DNA of 64,000 bases from Polynucleobacter difficilis. GTDB lineage: Bacteria; Pseudomonadota; Gammaproteobacteria; Burkholderiales; Burkholderiaceae. Made by a program: the position numbers and the translations under genes. Below are positions 19,001 through 26,264 of this stretch, piece by piece (position 1 is the first letter of the stretch; each line of letters begins with the position of its first letter). The notes below the pieces were generated by a model. That model did no database searches. It worked only from the letters and a program-made list of their open reading frames with translations, and was not told the DNA's origin. The stretch lies in assembly GCF_003065365.1 (NCBI RefSeq), contig NZ_CP023276.1, positions 744,001 through 808,000 on the forward strand, in the 5' to 3' direction.

Positions 19001-19319
19001 CAAAGGCACTGCTGCAGCAATTGCTGCAGCCGGTTTGCCGGTGCGTGTAGTTAATAAGGTGAAAGACGGCAGGCCGCACATCGTTGACCTGATTAAAAAC
19101 CGGGAAATTTCACTGGTCTTTACGACCGTGGATGAGACTCGCACGGCGATTGCGGATTCACGTTCGATTCGAACCAGCGCTCAGGCCAATGGCGTGACCT
19201 ACTACACCACCATCAGCGCAGCACGGGCGGTGATGGATGGCCTGATGGCGTCAAAAAGTGGCGCTAAAGATTCACTCGAAGTCTATTCACTGCAAAATTT
19301 ACACCGCAGCCTCGAATAG
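16056..19319 (+). CDS. carB: Carbamoyl-phosphate synthase large subunit
   Basis: 1087 residues with the duplicated architecture of CarB: two ATP-grasp halves, each opening with a dinucleotide-like loop (IGAGPIVIGQACEFDYSG near residue 15, and LGGGPNRIGQGIEFDYC near 570), metal-binding IEMNPRVSRSSALASKATG and LEVNPRASRTVPFVSKATG, an oligomerisation domain between them, and a C-terminal MGS-like regulatory domain (about 950-1060) where UMP/ornithine bind in the E. coli enzyme. Makes carbamoyl phosphate from bicarbonate, ammonia and two ATP. It is translated from ATG 16056 directly after an ideal ribosome-binding site at 16043-16049. Confidence 0.97.
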   Translation: MPKRSDIKSILIIGAGPIVIGQACEFDYSGAQACKALRDEGYKVILVNSNPATIMTDPEMADVTYIEPITWEVVERIIATEKPDAILPTMGGQTALNCALDLHRNGILEKYGCELIGASPEAIDKAEDRQKFKDAMTKIGLGSAKSGIAHSMDEAVAVQQRIQAETGSAGFPVVIRPSFTMGGSGGGIAYNREEFEEICKRGLELSPTGELLIEESLLGWKEFEMEVVRDRADNCIIVCSIENLDPMGIHTGDSITVAPAQTLTDKEYQLMRNASIAVLREIGVDTGGSNVQFSINPVDGRMIVIEMNPRVSRSSALASKATGFPIAKVAAKLAVGYTLDELHNDITGGATPASFEPSIDYVVTKIPRFAFEKFPQADSRLTTQMKSVGEVMAIGRTFQESFQKALRGLEVGVDGLDERSSDLEDIIQEIGEPGPDRIWYLADAFRMGMGLDEIYEETKVDPWFLEQIEELISIENTLKQHTIDGLSADEWRFLKQKGFSDRRLAKLLKVDAASVRAARHRLKVFPVYKRVDTCAAEFATNTAYMYSTYEAEHGECESQPTNRDKIMVLGGGPNRIGQGIEFDYCCVHAALAMREDGYETIMVNCNPETVSTDYDTSDRLYFEPLTLEDVLEIVAKEKPKGVIVQYGGQTPLKLALDLEANGVPIIGTSPDMIDAAEDRERFQKLLHALDLRQPPNRTARTEDEALRLADEIGYPLVVRPSYVLGGRAMEIVHDGRDLERYMREAVKVSHDSPVLLDRFLNDAIECDVDCISDGETVFIGGVMEHIEQAGVHSGDSACSLPPYSLSEATVDEIKRQTAAMARGLNVVGLMNVQFAIQNVDGDDVIYVLEVNPRASRTVPFVSKATGLQLAKIAARCMVGQTLSKQGITREVIPPYFSVKEAVFPFNKFPGIDPILGPEMRSTGEVMGVGKTFGEALFKSQLGASIKLPKTGTVVLTVKDSDKGKAVAVAQLLHELGFPMVATKGTAAAIAAAGLPVRVVNKVKDGRPHIVDLIKNREISLVFTTVDETRTAIADSRSIRTSAQANGVTYYTTISAARAVMDGLMASKSGAKDSLEVYSLQNLHRSLE

Positions 19320-19336
19320 TCTCTGTAAATACCGTC

Positions 19337-19380
19337 AACCTGGCTTAAACTACTTCTTTATTTCGTAGATAAGCTAGGTT
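19337..19380 (+). promoter_or_regulatory. Long hairpin in the greA leader
   Basis: AACCTGGCTTA (19337-19347) pairs with TAAGCTAGGTT (19370-19380) over 11 positions including one G-U pair. Inside it CTAC (19350-19353) pairs with GTAG (19365-19368) around an 11-base loop. The right arm contains the AGG that would serve as ribosome-binding site for greA (ATG 19386). It has no U-run, so it is not an ordinary terminator. It may sequester the ribosome site or act as an attenuator. Confidence 0.5.
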
Positions 19381-19385
19381 GCAGT

Positions 19386-19862
19386 ATGAACACGATTCCT
19401 ATTACTAAGTTTGGCGCTGAATTGCTCAAGGCTGAGCTGCATCGCCTCAAGCACGTTGAGCGTCCGGCTGTTATCAATGCCATTTCAGAGGCGCGTGCGC
19501 AGGGTGATTTATCTGAGAACGCCGAGTACGATGCCGCAAAAGAAAAGCAAGGTTTTATCGAGGGCCGCATTAAGGAGCTTGAGACCACATTGTCTGCTGC
19601 TCAGATTATTGACCCGGCAACCTTAGAGATTGAAGGCCGTGTGGTGTTTGGTGCCACCGTGGATCTCGAAGACCTAGAAGACGGCACAAAATTCACGTAC
19701 CAAATTGTCGGCGACGATGAGGCAAACATTGAGCTCAATAAAATTTCAATCAGCTCGCCGATTGCGCGCGCGCTGATTGGTAAAGAAGAGGGCGACGTGG
19801 TTGCGGTTCAGGCCCCAGCAGGCAATCGTGAAGTGGAGATTTTGGCGGTGCGTTACATCTAA
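19386..19862 (+). CDS. greA: Transcription elongation factor GreA
   Basis: 158 residues, normal length. The N-terminal coiled-coil hairpin carries the acidic tip in LSENAEYDAAKEKQGF, which inserts into the RNA polymerase secondary channel and stimulates transcript cleavage to rescue backtracked complexes. The C-terminal FKBP-like domain follows (GATVDLEDLEDGTKFTYQIV, SPIARALIGKEEGD). It follows carB by 66 bases containing a hairpin that covers the likely ribosome-binding site, so its expression may be set separately from carAB. Confidence 0.97.
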   Translation: MNTIPITKFGAELLKAELHRLKHVERPAVINAISEARAQGDLSENAEYDAAKEKQGFIEGRIKELETTLSAAQIIDPATLEIEGRVVFGATVDLEDLEDGTKFTYQIVGDDEANIELNKISISSPIARALIGKEEGDVVAVQAPAGNREVEILAVRYI

Positions 19863-19865
19863 GGC

Positions 19866-20363
19866 ATGAATACCGCTGGAGCCCCTCGCTATGCCGCAGC
19901 CCAGCGCCTATTTATTCTGATTGCTGGGGTATGGGTCGGTAGCCTGTTTGCGGTAGGCTACTTGGTGGTCCCCACCATTTTTACTGCTTTGCAAGATCGT
20001 CAGGTTGCCGGCATGATTGCGGCCGCCATTTTTCAAGTGGAAGCTTATCTTAGTGTGGCCGTTTGCCTGAGCCTGCTTGTGATCGCCAACTTGCTGGTAA
20101 GGCGCAAGGTCGAGCACTACCGCAGTATTCGTTGGATCACCTTGGTATTGCTGCTGGGTTCGCTAATCACGTGTTTCGGCTTGATTCCATACATGGATGC
20201 TCTACGCCAAGAGGCACTGCTCTTGGGTGTACCAGTCATGGCATCGCCATCTGCAAGCCTATTTGGACGCTTGCATGGTATTTCCAGTGGACTGTTTTTA
20301 ATTCAGAGCCTTTTAGGTCTCTGGATGGTGTGGCGTTTAACTCGCCAGCCAATACACCCTTAA
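19866..20363 (+). CDS. DUF4149 family membrane protein
   Basis: 165 residues with four predicted TM helices: about 12-33 (LFILIAGVWVGSLFAVGYLVV), 50-70, 80-102 (ITLVLLLGSLITCFGLIPYM) and 135-158. It matches the DUF4149/YggT-like four-helix membrane proteins that betaproteobacteria carry between greA and yhbY. No catalytic residues are seen and no function is known. It starts three bases after the greA stop, so it is surely in the same transcription unit. Confidence 0.75.
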   Translation: MNTAGAPRYAAAQRLFILIAGVWVGSLFAVGYLVVPTIFTALQDRQVAGMIAAAIFQVEAYLSVAVCLSLLVIANLLVRRKVEHYRSIRWITLVLLLGSLITCFGLIPYMDALRQEALLLGVPVMASPSASLFGRLHGISSGLFLIQSLLGLWMVWRLTRQPIHP

Positions 20364-20378
20364 TCCACTAAACCGGAA

Positions 20379-21011
20379 TTAACCCAGGGATTTTTTCTTG
20401 GTACTGGCTTGACGCACTTTGCGGCGTTTGACTGGACCGGTTGGCGCTGCTGCGCGCTTATATCCAGGCGATGACCAACCAATCTTAGACTCTGCTGCAT
20501 TCGCGCGAGTCGGACGTGCGGTGGCGCTTTTGGATGCCACTTTGCGTGCAGGCGCTTCCGCTTTGCTGACCGCAGTTTTGCCGAAGGGTTTAGCAGCAGC
20601 AGTGCGCCGGGCAGAGCGCTCGGATGTGCTGGTAGCGCCTCGAGTAACAAGGCGGTTCGGTGAGCGTGGCGCCTGTATTGATTTTTTGGTCTTATTGCCG
20701 CCGCGTGCATAGGGCGCATTGGCTTCTTTAATGAGGGGCTCGGGGCGCCAGATGACCAATAACTTGCCAATGTGCTGTACTGGCGCAGCATTGAGCTTGT
20801 CGCACAGCGCTTCGTAAATGGCAATGCGGTTTTCGCGATCATCACCAAACACACGGACTTTAATCAAGTTATGGCTATTAATTGCAATTTCCGCTTCTTT
20901 GACCACGCCAGGGGTTAGTCCATCGTTACCAATCATGACAACCGGGCTGAGGTCATGGGCTTTGGCTTTAAGCGCTTTGCGCTGGGCGGGGGAGATCGTA
21001 AGTGCAGTCAT
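20379..21011 (-). CDS. YhbY/CRS1 domain RNA-binding protein with long basic tail
   Basis: 210 residues from ATG 21011 (an ATG six codons upstream is less likely). Residues 1-100 form the CRM/YhbY domain: SPAQRKALKAKAHDLSPVVM, IGNDGLTPGVVKEA, and the GKLLVIWRPE end. In E. coli the ~97-residue YhbY associates with pre-50S particles. Here about 110 further residues of Lys/Arg/Ala/Ser-rich, disordered sequence follow, likely an additional rRNA-binding tail. It is divergent from rlmE, an rRNA methyltransferase acting on the same 50S subunit, with about 100 bases between them. Confidence 0.85.
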   Translation of the reverse strand: MTALTISPAQRKALKAKAHDLSPVVMIGNDGLTPGVVKEAEIAINSHNLIKVRVFGDDRENRIAIYEALCDKLNAAPVQHIGKLLVIWRPEPLIKEANAPYARGGNKTKKSIQAPRSPNRLVTRGATSTSERSARRTAAAKPFGKTAVSKAEAPARKVASKSATARPTRANAAESKIGWSSPGYKRAAAPTGPVKRRKVRQASTKKKSLG

Positions 21012-21114
21012 GCCTCGATCATAGAGCATTGCTGTTTATCAGACCAGAATAAGCAGGTAAAGTAGAGCGTTCAGCGCTGTAAAGGTGGAGCTGAAATTAA
21101 CCGATTGGGATTAC

Positions 21115-21801
21115 GTGGCAAAGAATAAATTCAATAAAAGCTGGTTGCAAGACCACCTGATGGATCCCTACGTCAAGATGGCGCAAAAAGAGGGCTATCG
21201 CGCCCGTGCAGCGTACAAGCTCAGCGAGATCGACGAGCAGGATCATTTGATCAAGGCCGGAATGGTGGTAGTGGATTTGGGCAGCGCGCCAGGCAGCTGG
21301 TCACAGTACGTGCGTAATCGCCTAACCGAATTAGGTAAGAACAATCCGAAAATCGAATCAGGAAAGCCCGATGGTGTGATTGTTGCCATTGATATGTTGC
21401 CGATGGAAGCCATTGCCGATGTCAGTTTCATTGAGGGAGACTTTCGGGAGGAAGAGGGCTTGCGTGCGCTCGAGTCCTTATTGCCAGCCAGTTGCAATGG
21501 CAAAGTGGATTTGGTTTTATCGGATATGGCGCCCAACCTATCGGGCGTTGGTATTGCCGATGCAGCGCGCATGGCAACCCTTGCTGAGTTGGCCCTGGAT
21601 TTTGCCAAGGATCACCTGCAACCCGACGGCGCTCTATTGATTAAATGCTTCCATGGCAGTGGCTATAGTCAAATTGTGGAGACCTTTAAAAAGGTGTTTA
21701 AGACGGTTTCAGCCAGAAAACCCAAAGCCTCGCGCGATCGCTCGTCAGAGACCTTTTTGCTGGGTCGCCACTTGAAACCGCCCAAAACAGCCCCAAAATA
21801 G
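21115..21801 (+). CDS. rlmE: 23S rRNA 2'-O-methyltransferase RlmE (FtsJ)
   Basis: 228 residues from GTG 21115, which gives the expected AKNKFNKSWLQDHLMDPYV N-terminus. A GTG ten codons upstream (21085) is open but not expected from the family. Motifs: YRARAAYKL (catalytic Lys), VVDLGSAPGSWSQYV (SAM binding), VLSDMAPNLSG (catalytic Asp), and LLIKCFHGSGY (catalytic Lys). It methylates U2552 in the A-loop of 23S rRNA during late 50S assembly. The rlmE-ftsH order is the one conserved in E. coli and across proteobacteria, but the 150-base gap here suggests a separate ftsH promoter. Confidence 0.95.
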   Translation: MAKNKFNKSWLQDHLMDPYVKMAQKEGYRARAAYKLSEIDEQDHLIKAGMVVVDLGSAPGSWSQYVRNRLTELGKNNPKIESGKPDGVIVAIDMLPMEAIADVSFIEGDFREEEGLRALESLLPASCNGKVDLVLSDMAPNLSGVGIADAARMATLAELALDFAKDHLQPDGALLIKCFHGSGYSQIVETFKKVFKTVSARKPKASRDRSSETFLLGRHLKPPKTAPK

Positions 21802-21927
21802 GAAATAACCCCTATATTTAAGAGGTTTTAGCGAATAAAAATAGGCTAAACCCTTGAATTACGGAGGTAGTAGAATCATTTACATGTGGAAACCGTCTTT
21901 TTGACTGGTTTAGTAATGGAAGAACTC

Positions 21928-21941
21928 CCGGATTAATCCGG
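21928..21941. other. 14-base perfect palindrome before ftsH
   Basis: CCGGATTAATCCGG sits 13 bases before the ftsH start codon, next to the AAAGGTGGG ribosome-binding site. It could be an operator or form a small hairpin in the ftsH leader. No heat-shock promoter consensus was convincing in the 150-base gap between rlmE and ftsH. Confidence 0.4.
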
Positions 21942-21954
21942 CAAAGGTGGGTAT

Positions 21955-23835
21955 TTGAACAACAATATGTTCCAAAAAATCGGCGTCTGGTTCATTGTCG
22001 GCCTCGTCCTTTTTACTGTGTTTAAACAGTTCGATAAGCCAAACACGCCAGAGCGAGTGACGTACTCCCAATTTATGGATGACGCACGGGATGGCAAAGT
22101 GCGCCGTGTGGACGTGCAAGGTCGCACCTTGCAAGTGACCCCGGTCGATGGAAACAAGTACTCCCTGATTTCCCCAGGGGACATCTGGATGGTCGGCGAT
22201 CTGATGAAGGCCGGAGTCCAAGTCACAGGTAAAGCAGAAGACGAACCCAATTTATTGATGTCGGCGTTGTATTACCTTGGACCGACTTTATTGATTATTG
22301 GTTTTTGGTTTTTTATGATGCGGCAGATGCAAGGTGGCGGCAAAGGTGGTGCATTCTCCTTTGGCAAATCCAAGGCCCGCCTCGTTGACGAGAACAGCAA
22401 TACCGTGACCTTCGGTGATGTTGCTGGCTGCGATGAAGCCAAAGAAGAAGTATTTGAGATTGTTGACTTCCTCAAGGATCCACAAAAATTCCAGAAGCTG
22501 GGCGGCCATATTCCCCACGGTGTTTTATTGGTAGGCCCTCCCGGCACCGGTAAGACCTTGCTGGCACGTGCGATTGCGGGCGAAGCCAAAGTGCCGTTCT
22601 TCTCGATTTCTGGTTCTGACTTCGTTGAGATGTTTGTCGGTGTTGGCGCATCCCGTGTGCGCGACATGTTTGAGAACGCCAAGAAAAATGCACCTTGCAT
22701 CATCTTCATCGATGAGATCGATGCAGTCGGTCGCCATCGCGGCGCCGGCATGGGTGGCGGCAATGATGAGCGCGAGCAAACCTTAAACCAAATGCTGGTT
22801 GAGATGGACGGCTTTGAAAGCAACAGCGGCGTTATCGTGGTTGCAGCAACCAACCGTTCTGATGTCTTGGATCGAGCTTTACTGCGCCCAGGTCGTTTTG
22901 ACCGTCAAGTGCACGTTGGCTTGCCTGATATCCGTGGTCGCGAGCAGATTCTGCAAGTGCATATGCGTAAGGTGCCTATTAGTCCCGATGTTAATGCGGC
23001 GGTACTAGCGCGTGGTACTCCTGGCTTCTCTGGTGCCGATTTAGCCAACTTAGTGAATGAGTCTGCACTCTTTGCTGCGCGCCGCAATAAGCGCTCAGTT
23101 GATATGCAAGACTTTGAAGATGCCAAAGACAAGATCTATATGGGTCCAGAGCGCAAGTCCGCTGTGATGCGTGAAGAAGAGCGTCGCAATACGGCTTATC
23201 ACGAGGCTGGTCATGCTGTGGTCGCAAAGGTATTGCCCAAAGCTGACCCCGTACATAAAGTAACGATCATGCCGCGCGGCATGGCTCTCGGTGTAACTTG
23301 GCAGCTGCCTGAGTTTGACCGCGTGAATTTATATAAAGATCGCATGCTCGAGGAGCTGGCCATTTTGTTTGGTGGCCGCGCAGCCGAAGAAGTGTTTTTG
23401 AATTCCATGAGCACGGGCGCATCGAACGATTTTGAACGCGCAACCAAGATGGCTCGCGATATGGTGACCCGTTACGGCATGAGCGATAGCTTAGGCACGA
23501 TGGTGTATGTGGATACCGAGCAGCAGGGCATGTTTGGCCCGAATAGTTCGAAGTCGGTATCGGAGCTAACGCAGCAAAAAGTCGATGCGGAAATTCGGAG
23601 TTTGATTGACAGCCAATATGCGCTAGCTAAATCGATTCTCGAAAACCACAAAGATAAAGTCGAAGCAATGGTTACTGCACTCATGGATTGGGAAACCATT
23701 GATGCTGAGCAGATCAATGACATCATGGATGGTCGTCCCCCACGGGAGCCTAAGCCAGTAGCGGCAACTGCCTTTGGTAACTCAGCGAGTGGTCCGGCCG
23801 GTCCAACCGCGGGTAGTGCGCCCGCAGCTGCGTAA
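21955..23835 (+). CDS. ftsH: ATP-dependent zinc metalloprotease FtsH
   Basis: 626 residues. The start is TTG 21955, supported by the ribosome site AAAGGTGGG and by the family N-terminus NNNMFQKIGVW. Two TM helices flank a periplasmic segment (about 6-25 and 100-122). The AAA domain has Walker A GPPGTGKTLLARA, Walker B IIFIDEIDAVGRHRG and SRH RPGRFDRQV. The peptidase domain has the zinc motif YHEAGHAVVAK. The tail is Ala/Gly/Pro-rich. It degrades membrane proteins and labile cytosolic regulators such as LpxC and sigma-32 in E. coli. The use of TTG may keep its level low. Confidence 0.97.
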   Translation: MNNNMFQKIGVWFIVGLVLFTVFKQFDKPNTPERVTYSQFMDDARDGKVRRVDVQGRTLQVTPVDGNKYSLISPGDIWMVGDLMKAGVQVTGKAEDEPNLLMSALYYLGPTLLIIGFWFFMMRQMQGGGKGGAFSFGKSKARLVDENSNTVTFGDVAGCDEAKEEVFEIVDFLKDPQKFQKLGGHIPHGVLLVGPPGTGKTLLARAIAGEAKVPFFSISGSDFVEMFVGVGASRVRDMFENAKKNAPCIIFIDEIDAVGRHRGAGMGGGNDEREQTLNQMLVEMDGFESNSGVIVVAATNRSDVLDRALLRPGRFDRQVHVGLPDIRGREQILQVHMRKVPISPDVNAAVLARGTPGFSGADLANLVNESALFAARRNKRSVDMQDFEDAKDKIYMGPERKSAVMREEERRNTAYHEAGHAVVAKVLPKADPVHKVTIMPRGMALGVTWQLPEFDRVNLYKDRMLEELAILFGGRAAEEVFLNSMSTGASNDFERATKMARDMVTRYGMSDSLGTMVYVDTEQQGMFGPNSSKSVSELTQQKVDAEIRSLIDSQYALAKSILENHKDKVEAMVTALMDWETIDAEQINDIMDGRPPREPKPVAATAFGNSASGPAGPTAGSAPAAA

Positions 23836-23856
23836 ATAGCGCTGTCGATTAGCGCA

Positions 23857-24735
23857 ATGCAGTCGTTAAAACAGCCCGCAACATGGCGTTGCGGGCGTTT
23901 TCTTTTTGACCTAGGGCAAAGGCAAGCCAATCGCGAGCGGCCCTTAGTAATGGGCATATTGAACGCCACGCCAGATTCATTTTCGGATGGCGGGCGCTTT
24001 CATGCCAAAGACGATGCCGTGCGTCAGGCCGAATCAATGATTGCTGCAGGTGTTGATCTGATTGATATTGGCGGTGAATCAACCAAGCCCGGCGCAATCC
24101 CAGTTTCACTGCAAGAAGAGTTGGATCGGGTGCTGCCGATTATCGAAGCCCTCAAAGATTGCGGCGTTGCTTTATCGATTGATACCTACAAAGCAGAAAC
24201 CATGCGACAGGCTTTGCTCGCTGGTGTGGATTGCGTGAATGATATTTGGGCATTGCGCCAAGGGGGCGCAGAACAAGTGGTGCTAGATCCTACTCTAGCG
24301 CGCAATTGCGGCATTGTCTTAATGCACATGCAGTGCGATCCCATCACCATGCAACTGAATCCAAACTATGTGAATGTAGTCAGTGAGGTAAAAGCCTTTT
24401 TGATGGAGCGCACTACAAGCTTAATTGAGCAAGGTGTTGCTGCAGAGCGAATTGCAATTGACCCCGGATTTGGTTTTGGTAAGAGCCTCGAACACAACTT
24501 AAGAATGCTGCAAGAATTTTCAAAATTCACGCAAAACGGCCATCCCGTATTGGCAGGCATTTCTCGCAAGTCGATGCTGGGCAAAATTACTGGGCGAGAG
24601 GTCGGTGATCGACTGATACCCAGTGTGGCCGCCGCCGTTTTGGCAGCAGAGCGGGGCGCAAGCATCGTACGCGTGCATGACGTTCCTGAGACTATCGATG
24701 CCCTAGCACTATGGGCTGCAGCCCAAACCGCATGA
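23857..24735 (+). CDS. folP: Dihydropteroate synthase
   Basis: 292 residues, TIM-barrel. Signature GILNATPDSFSDGGRF near residue 30, GVDLIDIGGESTKPGA with the loop that binds pterin phosphate, SIDTYKAETM, and KSMLGKITGR near the C-terminus, with the Arg/His pair in IVRVHDVPE. It joins p-aminobenzoate to dihydropterin pyrophosphate in folate synthesis and is the target of sulfonamides. It begins 22 bases after ftsH and precedes glmM, the conserved ftsH-folP-glmM order. Confidence 0.96.
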   Translation: MQSLKQPATWRCGRFLFDLGQRQANRERPLVMGILNATPDSFSDGGRFHAKDDAVRQAESMIAAGVDLIDIGGESTKPGAIPVSLQEELDRVLPIIEALKDCGVALSIDTYKAETMRQALLAGVDCVNDIWALRQGGAEQVVLDPTLARNCGIVLMHMQCDPITMQLNPNYVNVVSEVKAFLMERTTSLIEQGVAAERIAIDPGFGFGKSLEHNLRMLQEFSKFTQNGHPVLAGISRKSMLGKITGREVGDRLIPSVAAAVLAAERGASIVRVHDVPETIDALALWAAAQTA

Positions 24736-24784
24736 TAAGCAAAAGTACACAGCCCTTTGCTTGCAAGTTTTATAATCAACGGAT

Positions 24785-26134
24785 ATGACAGCCAACACAA
24801 AAAAATATTTCGGCACTGACGGCATTCGCGGAGAGGTGGGTAAGGCCCCGATCATTCCGGATTTCATCCTGCGCTTGGGATACGCTGCCGGTACCGTTTT
24901 AAAGCAAGCCGCTCCTGCTGGTGAGCGCTGCACGGTTTTGATTGGTAAAGACACGCGCGTATCGGGTTACTTATTAGAGGCTGCGCTGGAGGCTGGTTTT
25001 TCTGCGGCGGGAGTCGATGTGATGCTTTGTGGTCCGATGCCCACACCCGGCGTTGCCTACCTCACTAAAGCATTACGACTCTCTGCGGGCGTAGTAATCT
25101 CTGCGTCGCATAACCCATACCAAGACAACGGCATTAAGTTTTTCTCATCCGAGGGCGATAAGTTATCCGATGCATCGGAGTTGGCGATTGAGGCTGCACT
25201 CGATCAACCGCTGGGTTGCGTTAGCTCTAAGTACTTAGGTAAAGCATTTCGTCTTGATGATGCCACGGGTCGCTACATTGAGTTTTGCAAGTCGACCTTT
25301 CCTGCAGCGCTGAATTTGCGCGGCTTAAAATTAGTCATTGATTGCGCTAACGGCGCTGCCTATCAATCGGCCCCCAATGTATTTCATGAGCTCGGTGCAG
25401 AAGTGATTTCCATCGGAGTCGAGCCCAATGGTCGCAATATTAATGATGGCTGCGGTGCAACTGCTCCAGCTGCACTCATTGCCAAAGTAAAAGAGCATCA
25501 GGCTGATTTGGGTATTGCCCTGGATGGCGATGCCGATCGCTTGCAGATGGTCGATGCTACGGGCCGCTTGTTTAATGGCGATGAGCTCTTATACGTGCTG
25601 GCGAAAGACCGCGTAGATCGCGGATTGAAATTGGGCGGGGTAGTGGGCACCTTAATGACCAATACTGCTATTGAGCATGCGATTCGGGCCCTAGGGCTGC
25701 AATTTGAGCGCGCAAATGTAGGTGACCGATACGTTTTAGAGCTACTTAAAAAGCACCAATGGACATTGGGCGGCGAGGGCTCCGGCCACTTGCTCTGCCT
25801 CGATCAACATTCCACTGGGGACGGCACGGTTGCCGCCTTGCAAGTGTTAGCAGCGATGCGCAAACAAGGCAAATCCTTGGCCGAGCTACTCAATGGCGTA
25901 CATGTCTTTCCGCAGGTTTTGCTGAACGTCAAAGTGGCCCCAGGTTACGATTGGCAGGCTGATTCCAAGGTAGTGGAGGTGGTTAATACCATTACGGCCA
26001 AACTTGGCAATGGGGGCAGGGTATTGATTCGGGCTTCGGGCACCGAGCCCGTTCTGCGAGTTATGGTGGAGGCAAAAGAGCTGGATCAGGCAAATAACTA
26101 TGCTAAAACCATTGTGGCGGCCATACCCACATAA
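24785..26134 (+). CDS. glmM: Phosphoglucosamine mutase
   Basis: 449 residues of the alpha-D-phosphohexomutase family. N-terminal KYFGTDGIRGEVG, the phosphoserine loop VVISASHNPYQDNGIKFF (active Ser in SASHNP), metal-binding LDGDADRLQMVD, sugar-binding GGEGSGH, and phosphate-binding RASGTEPVLRVMVE. It converts glucosamine-6-phosphate to glucosamine-1-phosphate for UDP-GlcNAc, hence peptidoglycan and LPS. A clear terminator follows, separating it from the phosphate operon. Confidence 0.96.
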   Translation: MTANTKKYFGTDGIRGEVGKAPIIPDFILRLGYAAGTVLKQAAPAGERCTVLIGKDTRVSGYLLEAALEAGFSAAGVDVMLCGPMPTPGVAYLTKALRLSAGVVISASHNPYQDNGIKFFSSEGDKLSDASELAIEAALDQPLGCVSSKYLGKAFRLDDATGRYIEFCKSTFPAALNLRGLKLVIDCANGAAYQSAPNVFHELGAEVISIGVEPNGRNINDGCGATAPAALIAKVKEHQADLGIALDGDADRLQMVDATGRLFNGDELLYVLAKDRVDRGLKLGGVVGTLMTNTAIEHAIRALGLQFERANVGDRYVLELLKKHQWTLGGEGSGHLLCLDQHSTGDGTVAALQVLAAMRKQGKSLAELLNGVHVFPQVLLNVKVAPGYDWQADSKVVEVVNTITAKLGNGGRVLIRASGTEPVLRVMVEAKELDQANNYAKTIVAAIPT

Positions 26135-26148
26135 GAAGTATTTGATTT

Positions 26149-26174
26149 AAACCATTGTTTTGTATGGTTTTTTT
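26149..26174 (+). terminator. Rho-independent terminator of glmM
   Basis: AAACCAT (26149-26155) pairs with ATGGTTT (26164-26170) around an 8-base loop and is followed by four more Ts, 15 bases after the glmM stop. Confidence 0.75.
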
Positions 26175-26187
26175 ACCATAAATTCAG

Positions 26188-26221
26188 GTGTCACAAAGCC
26201 GTCATATTGCCTCTTTATTGT
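26188..26221 (+). promoter_or_regulatory. Pho box and -10 of the pst operon
   Basis: Two 11-base direct repeats: GTGTCAC+AAAG (26188-26198) and CCGTCAT+ATTG (26199-26209), close to the E. coli half-site CTGTCAT with its A/T spacer. Six bases later TATTGT (26216-26221) can act as -10. This is where PhoB would replace a -35 element and activate pstS under phosphate starvation. Confidence 0.8.
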
Positions 26222-26264
26222 TCATTCATCGCGTCGTGCGGTGAAACTATTAAAGGACATTTAA

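Noticed and set aside
16541..19144. Several long antisense frames inside carB
   Set aside because: They mirror the codon bias of carB, have no ribosome sites and no recognisable domains.
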